A model generated the notes under the pieces. It was given only the letters and a program-made list of their open reading frames with translations. It had not been told where the DNA came from and searched no databases. Position numbers and translations under genes: made by a program. This document shows positions 6,180-14,552 of a stretch of 15,684 nt of DNA, in pieces; the first letter of the stretch is position 1, and each line of letters begins with the position of its first letter. The stretch is from Syntrophomonadaceae bacterium. GTDB taxonomy: Bacteria > Bacillota > Syntrophomonadia > Syntrophomonadales > Syntrophomonadaceae. The stretch covers positions 1-15,684 of the forward strand of contig JAUNBV010000029.1 of the NCBI GenBank assembly GCA_030526885.1, written 5' to 3'.

Positions 6180-8144
6180 TTGGCAAGCAAAAAGGGAATC
6201 AATACAACAGGCGGCACGGCGCACCCAGCCGCGGGAATATTCTTATTGAAGGGAATGAGTCCGGCCGAATTCTTGACCGAAAAGGAAATATTCCTGTTCA
6301 ACCACGGGGAACTGTACCATAGCTATCTGAAGTTTGGGGCGCATCCGCTGGAGGTAGATGGCCGTGTGGGCGTGCATTTTGCCGTGTGGGCGCCGCGGGC
6401 GCAGGCGGTCAGCGTGGCGGGGTCGTTCAATGACTGGAGAGCGGGGGAGTATGAGCTTGCTCCCTGCGGCAGCAGCGGGGTGTGGCGCGGTTTCTTCGAG
6501 GGTTTGAGCCCGGGGATGTTATACAAGTATGCGGTGGTGGGACCGGACGGGCATTTGCGCCTGAAAGCGGACCCATTTGCTTTCAGAGCGGAATTAAGGC
6601 CGGCCACCGCTTCGATAATCAGCGGCCTGGCGGCGTGGCAATGGCATGATGATGATTGGATACGGCAGCGGTCGGAGCGGGACTTTCGCCTTCAACCGCT
6701 GCTCATTTATGAACTGCACCCGGCTTCCTGGCGGCGCCATGATGACGGCTCCTTTTACACCTTTTATGAACTGGCCGATGAGCTAATACCTTATGTTACG
6801 GAGATGGGCTTCAATCACATAGAACTGTTGCCGCTCATGGAGCATCCGCTGGATGATTCGTGGGGTTATCAGATAACCTCGTATTTTGCCCCCACCAGCC
6901 GTTATGGCGACGCCGAGGGCCTGAAATATCTGGTGGAACGCTGCCATCAGTCCGGCATCGGGGTGATTATGGACTGGGTGCCGGGCCATTTTTGCCCCGA
7001 CGCGCATGGCCTGGCACGCTTTGACGGCCTGGCGCTGTATGAAACCGACCAGCACCGGCACTGGGGTACTTACAAGTTTGATTTCGCCCGCTCGGAAGTG
7101 TGGAGCTTTTTGATCTCCAACGCCATGTATTGGCTGGAGCGCTTTCATGTGGACGGATTGCGGGTGGACGGGGTTTCCAGTATGTTATATCTAAACTTTG
7201 ACCGCGAGGATTATGTGCCCAATGCTAAAGGGGGGCGTGAAAACCTTGAGGCGGTGGCGTTTTTGCAGCAGCTTAACCGCACCGTGCTGTCCGCTTATCC
7301 CGGGGTGATGATGATTGCGGAGGAATCCACCGACTGGCCGCTGGTAACGGCTCCGCCGCACGACGGCGGCCTGGGTTTCAGCTTCAAGTGGAACATGGGC
7401 TGGATGAATGATACCCTGGATTATTTTGCTACCGATTTTGATGAGCGATCGGCAGTCCATGAGCTGTTGACGTTTTCCATGCTGTACAGCTTCAGCGAAA
7501 ACTTCATCCTGCCGCTGTCGCATGACGAGATGGTACACGGCAAGAGGTCGCTGATTGGCCGGATGCCGGGCGACCGGTATGAGCAGCTTTTTGCCGGTAT
7601 GCGCCTGCTTTATATGTACCAGCTTAGCCATCCGGGCGGCAAGCTGTTGTTTATGGGCTCGGAGTTCGCTCAATTCATCGAATGGGATCATCGGCGCCCG
7701 CTGGACTGGTTTTTGCTGGATTATGAGGCCCACCGGTGGTATCATCATTATGTGAGGACCATGAACGCGCTCTATCGCCGGGAGGCATGCCTGTGGCGGG
7801 AGGACCATAGCTGGCGGGGCTTTAAGTGGATTGATGCCGATAACCGCAAACAGGGCATACTGGTGTTTCAAAGGATGATGCCGGCGGAACGCGGCGCGGC
7901 GGGGGAATGTTTATTATTGGTCATCAATATGCAGGATAAGGCTTATAATGACTTCAGGGCCGGCGTCCCCGATGCGGGATGGTATCAGGAAATCATGAAT
8001 ACCGACGCGAAGGAGTTCGGCGGTTCGGGCGGTTGGCTCAATAAAAGGGTGCCGGCGGAAAAACGGGGCTGGCAGGGTCAGCCGCATTCCCTGCTGCTCA
8101 AGCTGCCCCCGCTGGGGGGGGTTATCCTGAAGCGGCTGGAATGA
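6180..8144 (+). CDS. glgB: 1,4-alpha-glucan (glycogen) branching enzyme
   Basis: This enzyme cuts alpha-1,4 chains and re-attaches them by alpha-1,6 bonds, making branches in glycogen in the cytoplasm. A CBM48-type N-terminal domain (about 50-140; FAVWAPRAQAVSVAGSFNDW) precedes the GH13 barrel. Catalytic features: region I DWVPGHF (265-271), nucleophile D330 in GLRVDGVSSM, acid/base E381 in MIAEEST, and D449 in LPLSHDEMVHG. The C-terminal beta domain ends KLPPLGGVILKRLE. At 654 residues from TTG 6180 the length is normal. The start is uncertain: TTG 6180 has AGAGGA only 1 nt away, and ATG 6255 has AAGGG equally close, giving 629 residues; the basic MASKKG start resembles some Firmicute homologues. 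A run of eight G lies at 8114-8121. It heads the glycogen operon; a 6-bp hairpin (AATGAG/CTCATT, 8140-8154) spans its stop. Confidence 0.95.
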   Translation: MASKKGINTTGGTAHPAAGIFLLKGMSPAEFLTEKEIFLFNHGELYHSYLKFGAHPLEVDGRVGVHFAVWAPRAQAVSVAGSFNDWRAGEYELAPCGSSGVWRGFFEGLSPGMLYKYAVVGPDGHLRLKADPFAFRAELRPATASIISGLAAWQWHDDDWIRQRSERDFRLQPLLIYELHPASWRRHDDGSFYTFYELADELIPYVTEMGFNHIELLPLMEHPLDDSWGYQITSYFAPTSRYGDAEGLKYLVERCHQSGIGVIMDWVPGHFCPDAHGLARFDGLALYETDQHRHWGTYKFDFARSEVWSFLISNAMYWLERFHVDGLRVDGVSSMLYLNFDREDYVPNAKGGRENLEAVAFLQQLNRTVLSAYPGVMMIAEESTDWPLVTAPPHDGGLGFSFKWNMGWMNDTLDYFATDFDERSAVHELLTFSMLYSFSENFILPLSHDEMVHGKRSLIGRMPGDRYEQLFAGMRLLYMYQLSHPGGKLLFMGSEFAQFIEWDHRRPLDWFLLDYEAHRWYHHYVRTMNALYRREACLWREDHSWRGFKWIDADNRKQGILVFQRMMPAERGAAGECLLLVINMQDKAYNDFRAGVPDAGWYQEIMNTDAKEFGGSGGWLNKRVPAEKRGWQGQPHSLLLKLPPLGGVILKRLE

Positions 8145-8189
8145 GCGCCTCATTAAGCGAAGATTTAAGAATTGAACGTGGGGGTTAAG

Positions 8190-10616
8190 ATGTTTCAAAA
8201 TAAACAGGAATTTATCCATGAATTCAAAGCCAAATTTGCCGAAACCGAGGGCAACTTCCTGGAGCGCGGGGAGTACCGCGATTATTACCGTACGCTGGTA
8301 TCGCTGATCCTGGAAAAGATCAGCTTTCCCCAGTTGGATTATCGTCAGCAGACGCTGGAACAGCACCGCAAGCAGGTATATTACTTTTCGATGGAGTTTC
8401 TGATCGGGCGGCTTTTGCCGTATTATCTGATGAACCTGGGCATCGCGGACATAGTGCGCGAGGGATTTAGCGACATGGGCATAGACGCGGAGGCGGTGAT
8501 GGCGGAGGAACGCGACGCGGGCCTGGGCAACGGCGGTTTGGGGCGGCTGGCGGCCTGCTACCTCAGTTCCATGGCTTTTCTCGGCATTCCGGTCTATGGC
8601 AACGGCATCCGCTATAAATACGGCCTGTTCCGGCAGAAGCTGGAGAACGGGCAGCAGGTGGAAACGCCGGATGACTGGATGAGCGGCGGTTATCCCTGGG
8701 AGCGGCGGCGCGATAACCGGTCGGTGCTGGTCAAGTTCAAGGGCAATATCAAGGTGACCGAAGAAAAGGGCGGGCTGATGTTTGAACATGAAAACTATGA
8801 TTCCATCAGGGCGGTGCCCTATGACATACCGATAATCGGTTATGAAGGCCTGCGCACCATAACCGGCCTGCGGCTGTGGAGCGCGGAGCCGGTGGAGGAC
8901 GCCTTCGACCTGCATTCGTTTAATAAGGGCGCGCGCACCGCGGACACTTCCCGTGCCGACGCCGAGTCCATATCCTACATCCTCTACCCGGAGGACAGCA
9001 GCCAGGCCGGGCAGGAGTTAAGGCTCAAGCAGGAATACTTTTTCGTGGCCGCCGGCTTAGGCACCATCATGCGCACTTTCCGCAACACGGAGCATCCGTT
9101 GGCCAGCCTGCCGGCCATGGTTTCCGTCCATATAAACGATACCCACCCGGCCCTGTGCGTACCTGAGCTGATGCGCATCCTGATCGATGAGGAGCATCTC
9201 GCCTGGGAGGAAGCCTGGCAGATAACCGTAAACACCATTTCATATACCAACCATACTATCATGCCGGAAGCGCTGGAGCGTTGGCCGGTCAACATGTTCC
9301 GCTATCTGCTGCCGCGCATCTACATGATCGTGGAGGAGATCGACCGGCGCTATCGGGAAAGCATAATGCGCCTCTATCCTGAAGACGACGAATTGCTGGA
9401 ACGAACGGCGGTCATCAGCCATGATTACGTTCACATGTCCAATCTGGCGGTGATAGGCAGTTATTCGGTCAACGGCGTGGCGGCGCTGCATACCGAGATA
9501 TTGAAACATGAGACTATGAAGGATTTTTACCGCCTTTATCCCTACAAGTTCAACAACAAGACCAACGGCGTCGATTACCGGCGTTTCCTGGCGTTGGCCA
9601 ATCCCGAGCTCAGCCGGATGATAACCGACCGGATAGGGGATGGCTGGCTGCGCGACGCGGCGGAGCTGGAAAGGCTTCTGCACTGGCAGGATGACGAGGA
9701 AACGCTGGAGGAACTGGCGCGCATCAAGCTTAACAATAAGCGCCGCCTGGCGGCCTATATCGAGCAGCATACGGGCGTCGCGGTGGATCCCCATTCCATA
9801 TTCGACGTACAGGTCAAAAGGATTCACGCCTATAAGCGGCAATTGATGAACGCCCTGCGCATTGCGTGGTTCTATAACCGGTTGAAAGAGGACCGGGACA
9901 TGGCGGGCATCGGCCGCCAGCCCGTAACTTTCATCTTCGCCGGCAAGGCGGCTCCCGGTTACCATTATGCCAAGACCGTAATCCGTTTTATCAATGCGCT
10001 GGCTGCCAAGATCAATGACGACCCGGAAATAAACCATCACATGAAGGTCATATTCATTGAAAACTTTAATGTGTCCATCGGCGAACTGATCTATCCGGCG
10101 GCCGATGTCAGTGAGCAGATATCGACTGCCAGCCGGGAGGCCTCGGGCACCGGCAACATGAAATTCATGTTCAACGGCGCGGTCACGCTGGGCACCCTGG
10201 ATGGCGCCAATGTTGAAATTCATGAGGCGGTGGGCGAGGAAAACATGATGATCTTCGGCATGCGCTCCGAGGAGGTCATCGGGCACTACCGGCGGCAGGA
10301 CTATCATTCTTGGCAGGAGTATCACCGCCATCCCGAATTGAAGCAGCTGCTCGACCAGCTCAAAGACGGGTTTTGGACGGGACAACCGGGCGATTTTACC
10401 GAGCTTTATGAATCGCTGCTGCACTATAACGATCAGTTCTTTGTGTTAAAGGATTTTTGGCCTTATGTGGAATCATCGGGCCGTTTGTTAAGAATCTACA
10501 AGTACCCCGCAGTCTGGCAGCGGATGGCCTTGGCCAATATAGCCAAGGCCGGGCGTTTCTCCAGCGACCGGTCGATCCGGGAATATGCGCGCGATATTTG
10601 GAAGATGGATATTTAA
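8190..10616 (+). CDS. glgP: Glycogen/starch/alpha-glucan phosphorylase
   Basis: It releases glucose-1-phosphate from chain ends of glycogen using phosphate and pyridoxal phosphate. The 808-residue length is normal for the family. Key stretches are GLGNGGLGRLAACYLSS followed by GNGIRYKYGLFRQ near the N-terminal active-site part, HINDTHPAL in the middle, VKRIHAYKRQLMNAL, and the cofactor motif EASGTGNMKFMFNGA in which K658 is the expected PLP Schiff-base lysine, then TLGTLDGANVEI. I start at ATG 8190, which has a GGGGG tract 6 nt upstream, rather than the in-frame TTG six codons earlier. It lies 45 bp after glgB and 63 bp before glgC, so degradation is encoded between branching and synthesis functions of the same operon. 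Confidence 0.96.
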   Translation: MFQNKQEFIHEFKAKFAETEGNFLERGEYRDYYRTLVSLILEKISFPQLDYRQQTLEQHRKQVYYFSMEFLIGRLLPYYLMNLGIADIVREGFSDMGIDAEAVMAEERDAGLGNGGLGRLAACYLSSMAFLGIPVYGNGIRYKYGLFRQKLENGQQVETPDDWMSGGYPWERRRDNRSVLVKFKGNIKVTEEKGGLMFEHENYDSIRAVPYDIPIIGYEGLRTITGLRLWSAEPVEDAFDLHSFNKGARTADTSRADAESISYILYPEDSSQAGQELRLKQEYFFVAAGLGTIMRTFRNTEHPLASLPAMVSVHINDTHPALCVPELMRILIDEEHLAWEEAWQITVNTISYTNHTIMPEALERWPVNMFRYLLPRIYMIVEEIDRRYRESIMRLYPEDDELLERTAVISHDYVHMSNLAVIGSYSVNGVAALHTEILKHETMKDFYRLYPYKFNNKTNGVDYRRFLALANPELSRMITDRIGDGWLRDAAELERLLHWQDDEETLEELARIKLNNKRRLAAYIEQHTGVAVDPHSIFDVQVKRIHAYKRQLMNALRIAWFYNRLKEDRDMAGIGRQPVTFIFAGKAAPGYHYAKTVIRFINALAAKINDDPEINHHMKVIFIENFNVSIGELIYPAADVSEQISTASREASGTGNMKFMFNGAVTLGTLDGANVEIHEAVGEENMMIFGMRSEEVIGHYRRQDYHSWQEYHRHPELKQLLDQLKDGFWTGQPGDFTELYESLLHYNDQFFVLKDFWPYVESSGRLLRIYKYPAVWQRMALANIAKAGRFSSDRSIREYARDIWKMDI

Positions 10617-10679
10617 AATGGTAACACCGGCTGTCATTGTGGTAGAAAGAATATGTCTTCATGAGAAGGGGGGAGGTTT

Positions 10680-11837
10680 ATGCGTAAGGAGTGTGTAGCT
10701 ATGCTGCTGGCCGGAGGCCAGGGCAGCCGTCTGGGGAACTTGACCAGGAAGATCGCTAAGCCTGGGGTGTCCTTTGGCGGAAAGTATCGGATCATCGACT
10801 TCAGTCTCAGTAATTGCACCAATTCCAACATCGACACGGTAGGGGTGTTGACCCAGTACAAGCCACTGTTTCTCAATGCTTACATCGGCACCGGCGCTGC
10901 CTGGGACATGGACATTGAAGACGGAGGGGTCCATATCCTGCCGCCCTATATGGACGAAAAGGGCGGCGAGTGGTATTCGGGCACCGCGGACGCAGTCTAC
11001 AAGAACCTCGATTTCATCGGTCAGTATGATCCCCAATATGTGTTGATCCTGTCGGGGGATCATATATATCGCATGGATTATTCCCGTATGCTCAAATTCC
11101 ATTGCCAGCAGAAGGCCGACGCCACGCTGGCGGTGATGAAGGTGCCGTGGGAGGACGTGTCCCGCTTCGGCATTGTCAAGACCGACGAGGTCGAGGAGGG
11201 CCGCATCAGCGACTTTGAGGAGAAACCGAAAAAAAGCGACAGCAATTTAGCTTCCATGGGCATCTACATTTTTAATTGGGAAGTTTTGATGCATATCTTG
11301 AAGGAAGATGCGGCCAACAAAGGCTCCGATCACGATTTCGGCAAAAACATCATTCCCGGGATGCTCAAGGCGGAGCGGCGTTTGGCGGCTTACAGGTTTT
11401 CGGGTTATTGGCGCGACGTGGGAACGGTGGAGAGCTATTATGAAGCCAATATGGACCTGTTGAGCGAAGAACCGGCACTGGACATGTTTGCGCGCACGCT
11501 GCGTATCTATTCCCGGGCCGATATGATGCCGCCCCATTTTATAGGGGAATCGGCCGTGGTCGGCACCTGCCTCATCAGCAACGGCTGTACCGTGTTGGGC
11601 ACGGTAAATCATTCCGTGGTGTCCGGCGGCGTGACGGTGGAAGCCGGAGCGGTGGTGAAGGATTCCATATTATTGCCCGGCTGTCATATAAAGAGCGGGG
11701 CCAACCTGTATCGCTGCATTGTGGGAGAAAACAGTATCGTACCGGAAAACGCGCAGATCGGGGATCATTCGGCTGAAGCCCGTATCGTGTTATGGGAAGA
11801 CGATCAACTGATGGAAGCGGAAACGGAGGTGGTCTGA
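10680..11837 (+). CDS. glgC: Glucose-1-phosphate adenylyltransferase (ADP-glucose pyrophosphorylase), catalytic subunit
   Basis: It makes ADP-glucose and pyrophosphate from ATP and glucose-1-phosphate, the committed step of bacterial glycogen synthesis. The nucleotidyltransferase domain shows GGQGSRLGNLT (12-22), KPGVSFGGKYRIIDF (27-41), WYSGTADAV (99-106), SGDHIYRMD with metal-binding D127 (125-133), and EEKPK (180-184) with SMGIYIF (192-198). The C-terminal region (from about 290) is a left-handed beta-helix with hexapeptide-like repeats (VVGTCLISNGCTVLG...). 385 residues, typical for Firmicutes. The ATG at 10680 follows a GGGGGGAGG Shine-Dalgarno. The stop overlaps glgD by one base (TGATG), indicating coupled translation and a GlgC-GlgD complex. 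Confidence 0.96.
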   Translation: MRKECVAMLLAGGQGSRLGNLTRKIAKPGVSFGGKYRIIDFSLSNCTNSNIDTVGVLTQYKPLFLNAYIGTGAAWDMDIEDGGVHILPPYMDEKGGEWYSGTADAVYKNLDFIGQYDPQYVLILSGDHIYRMDYSRMLKFHCQQKADATLAVMKVPWEDVSRFGIVKTDEVEEGRISDFEEKPKKSDSNLASMGIYIFNWEVLMHILKEDAANKGSDHDFGKNIIPGMLKAERRLAAYRFSGYWRDVGTVESYYEANMDLLSEEPALDMFARTLRIYSRADMMPPHFIGESAVVGTCLISNGCTVLGTVNHSVVSGGVTVEAGAVVKDSILLPGCHIKSGANLYRCIVGENSIVPENAQIGDHSAEARIVLWEDDQLMEAETEVV

Positions 11838-13006
11838 TGAGCAGATTGACAGGCCTGATTTCATGTAATTACCGTCTGAACGAATTGCAGAACCTGGTGG
11901 TTTCGCGCCCGGTAGCTTCGGTTCCCTTTGGCGGGCGTTACCGGTTGTTGGATTTCACTATGTCCAGCATGGTCAATTCCGGCATCCGCTCGGTGGGGGT
12001 AATCACTCCCCCCAATAACCGCTCCATACTGGATCACCTGGGGGCGGGCAAGGAATGGGCGCTGGACCGTAAGTCCGGCGGGCTGTTTATCATGCCCGGC
12101 GCTCATCGCGCCCTGCTGCCGCGCAACAACAAGTTCAGCCTGAAGGATATACGCATGAATATCGAGTTTCTGGAAAACGAAACCGCTGACGTGATAGTGG
12201 TTTCGGCTTGTAATTATGTGTATAACATGGATTTCAGCGATATGTTGAAACAGCATATGGAGCAGGGCAGCGATGTTACCCTGCTGTGCAAGGCCTACCG
12301 CACGCAGGCGCTGAATCAATTGCAGCAGGCCAAACAAAACCTGGTGGTGGTGGATGAAGAAAAGCGGGTGTGGGGGATGCTGGCCCCGGAGGCGATGAAG
12401 GACGAGCATATGGAGCAGCAAAGCTTTTTTGAGTCCGATTTCCGGGAGGATTTGCGTATTTTTTGCGACATATTCCTTATCAGCCGCCGACTTTTGCTGC
12501 ATATGGCGCGGGCCTATGAGGATGCGGAGTATGCCGATATCATGGACGTTATAGGCGAAAACATCCGTCAGCTCAAAGTGGGCTGTTATATGTACGACGG
12601 CTATATCGAGCCGGTTTATTCCCTGGACAATTATTTCGACCTGAACATGGCGCTCTTGGATACCCGGATAACCGGCGAGCTATTCACCGCCGACCGGCCG
12701 GTAAAAACGAAGATCAAGGACAATCCCCCCGCGCGCTTCAGCGGCGAGGGCAGGGCCATCCGGTCATTATTATCCAGCGGTTGCCAGATACATGGCCGGG
12801 TCGAAAACAGCATTCTTTCCCGCGAGGTGAAGGTGGAGCCCGGAGCGGTGATCCGCAATTCCATAATAATGCAAAAGTGCATTATAGGCTCCTACGCGGT
12901 ACTGGATCACGTAATTCTCGATAAGATGGGGAATATCAACAGCGGCACGGTATTAAACGGCCAGCGCGATGCTCTGATTGTGCAGGGAAAGGCGGCTGTC
13001 ATCTGA
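11837..13006 (+). CDS. glgD: GlgD, non-catalytic/regulatory paralog of ADP-glucose pyrophosphorylase
   Basis: A 389-residue paralog of GlgC. It keeps the fold (VPFGGRYRLLDF at 29-40, C-terminal beta-helix repeats from about 300) but has lost active-site motifs: the GGxGxRL nucleotide loop is replaced by LISCNYRLNEL, and the SGDH motif of GlgC is SACN here, so the metal-binding Asp is Asn126. In Firmicutes GlgD is known to join GlgC in a hetero-oligomer and raise its activity. Start ATG 11837 is chosen over an in-frame upstream ATG at 11792 because relatives begin at this point, GGAGGT lies about 8 nt upstream, and it overlaps the glgC stop (TGATG). Confidence 0.94.
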   Translation: MSRLTGLISCNYRLNELQNLVVSRPVASVPFGGRYRLLDFTMSSMVNSGIRSVGVITPPNNRSILDHLGAGKEWALDRKSGGLFIMPGAHRALLPRNNKFSLKDIRMNIEFLENETADVIVVSACNYVYNMDFSDMLKQHMEQGSDVTLLCKAYRTQALNQLQQAKQNLVVVDEEKRVWGMLAPEAMKDEHMEQQSFFESDFREDLRIFCDIFLISRRLLLHMARAYEDAEYADIMDVIGENIRQLKVGCYMYDGYIEPVYSLDNYFDLNMALLDTRITGELFTADRPVKTKIKDNPPARFSGEGRAIRSLLSSGCQIHGRVENSILSREVKVEPGAVIRNSIIMQKCIIGSYAVLDHVILDKMGNINSGTVLNGQRDALIVQGKAAVI

Positions 13007-13045
13007 GGCGGCATGACCGGACGGCGGTTTTAAGGAGAGATGATT

Positions 13046-14479
13046 ATGGATGTATTATTTATTGCGGCCGAGGCCTGGCCTTTTGCCAAAACCGGCGGGT
13101 TGGGGGATGTTGCCGGTTCCCTGCCCGCGGCGCTGAAAGCCCGGGGGGTGAACGTGCGGGTTATCATGCCCTTGTACAGCACCATCGCCAAGGAGTACAA
13201 ATCACAGTTTAAGCTGCGGGATGAGTTCAAGGTCAACCTGAGCTGGCGCAGCCAGTACTGCGGCTTGAAAGAGTTTCAGCACCAGGGCATCCACTACTAT
13301 TTTATCGACAACGAATACTATTTTAAACGCGACCGGCTTTACGGCTACGGTGACGATGATGAGCGTTTTGCCTTCTTTTGCCGGGCGGTGCTGAAAAGCC
13401 TGCGGCGCATGGACGATTTCCGCCCCGATATTTTGCATTGTCACGACTGGCATACCGCTCTCATCCCGTTTATCGTGCGCAACAGTTATGCCCGCCGGGC
13501 GTTTTATTTCCCGATAAAAACTTTGTTTACCATCCATAACCTATATTATCAGGGGCGCTTTGGCGGGGATGTGTTTGACCGGGTGCTGGGTTGGGCCGGC
13601 CATGGCGATTGGTGGGAACAACTGGAATACTATGGGGATATCAACTATATGAAGGGCGCGCTGCTAACGGCGGATGCTATCAGTACGGTAAGCCCCAGCT
13701 ATGCGGCCGAGATTCAGACCGAGGCTTACGGGCAGGGGTTGGATGGGGTGTTGCGCTATCGCAGCCAAGCCCTCAGCGGTATACTGAACGGGATCGATGA
13801 GCGGTTCTTCGACCCGGCGCTGGATCCGGCGCTGGTGTCATGGTATACGGAGCCGGCGGGCAAGGCCGAAAACAAAGCCGCCCTGCAGGAGGAAATGGGG
13901 CTGCCGGTTCAGGCGAAAACTCCGCTGTTGTGCGTAGTATCGCGCCTGGTCGAACCCAAGGGGATTGATCTCTTAGACCCGATTTTGGAGGAGCTGCTCC
14001 GGGAGGAGGTGCAGCTGGCGGTATTGGGCACCGGCGAGCGCGAGTATGAGAACATTTTTAAATATTATGCGGAGCATTACCCCGATAACTGCGCTTTTTG
14101 CTACAACTATGACGAGGATTTGGCCCATCGCATTTATGCCGGGGCGGACATTATCCTTATCCCTTCGCGCTTTGAACCCTGCGGCCTGACCCAGATGATC
14201 GCTATGCGCTATGGGACGGTGCCGCTGGTGCGGGAGACCGGGGGGTTAAAGGATACAGTGGCGGCCTATGACCCCGCGGATGGCAGTGGCAACGGATTCA
14301 GTTTCAAAAACTATAACCCCGCGGAGCTGCTGGATACCATCCGCGGCGCGCTGGCAGTATATAGGGAGCAGCCGGCGGCATGGGCGGCGCTGGCGCGGCA
14401 GGCCATGGACAGCCATTTTGATTGGGAACGTTCCGCCGCCGCTTATATGGGGCTATATAAAAAGATTGTCTTTGAATAG
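13046..14479 (+). CDS. glgA: Glycogen synthase (ADP-glucose type, GT5)
   Basis: It transfers glucose from ADP-glucose to the non-reducing end of the alpha-1,4 chain. The N-terminal Rossmann domain has the sugar-nucleotide motif FAKTGGLGDVAGSLP with K15, HCHDWHTALIP around 132-142, and TIHNLYYQG; the C-terminal domain has SRLVEPKGIDLL with R300 and K305, and the retaining-GT signature SRFEPCGLTQMIAMRYG with E377, then RETGGLKDTV. 477 residues, standard for bacterial GlgA. I prefer ATG 13046, which is 8 nt from AAGGAG, over ATG 13040, which directly abuts the Shine-Dalgarno. It is the last gene before a strong terminator, 39 bp after glgD. Confidence 0.96.
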   Translation: MDVLFIAAEAWPFAKTGGLGDVAGSLPAALKARGVNVRVIMPLYSTIAKEYKSQFKLRDEFKVNLSWRSQYCGLKEFQHQGIHYYFIDNEYYFKRDRLYGYGDDDERFAFFCRAVLKSLRRMDDFRPDILHCHDWHTALIPFIVRNSYARRAFYFPIKTLFTIHNLYYQGRFGGDVFDRVLGWAGHGDWWEQLEYYGDINYMKGALLTADAISTVSPSYAAEIQTEAYGQGLDGVLRYRSQALSGILNGIDERFFDPALDPALVSWYTEPAGKAENKAALQEEMGLPVQAKTPLLCVVSRLVEPKGIDLLDPILEELLREEVQLAVLGTGEREYENIFKYYAEHYPDNCAFCYNYDEDLAHRIYAGADIILIPSRFEPCGLTQMIAMRYGTVPLVRETGGLKDTVAAYDPADGSGNGFSFKNYNPAELLDTIRGALAVYREQPAAWAALARQAMDSHFDWERSAAAYMGLYKKIVFE

Positions 14480-14490
14480 GCAAGCGTTCT

Positions 14491-14532
14491 ATGGGGCGCG
14501 TATGCCTAAGGCAGCGCGGCCCATATTTTTTT
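14491..14532 (+). terminator. Strong intrinsic terminator ending the glycogen operon
   Basis: ATGGG (14491-14495) pairs with CCCAT (14520-14524), CGCG with CGCG, and TGCC with GGCA around a TAA loop, giving a nearly continuous stem interrupted by single mismatches, followed at once by ATTTTTTT. It begins 11 bp after the glgA stop and ends 20 bp before the next start codon, so it also lies in the leader of the following amylase-like gene. Confidence 0.85.
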
Positions 14533-14552
14533 AAAATGGGGGGCGTACCAAA

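Noticed and set aside
7914..8915. Long minus-strand frame of 333 codons across the glgB/glgP junction, and another (9240-10424) inside glgP.
   Set aside because: Both are antisense shadows caused by GC-rich codon use of clearly recognisable glgB and glgP; there are no start signals.
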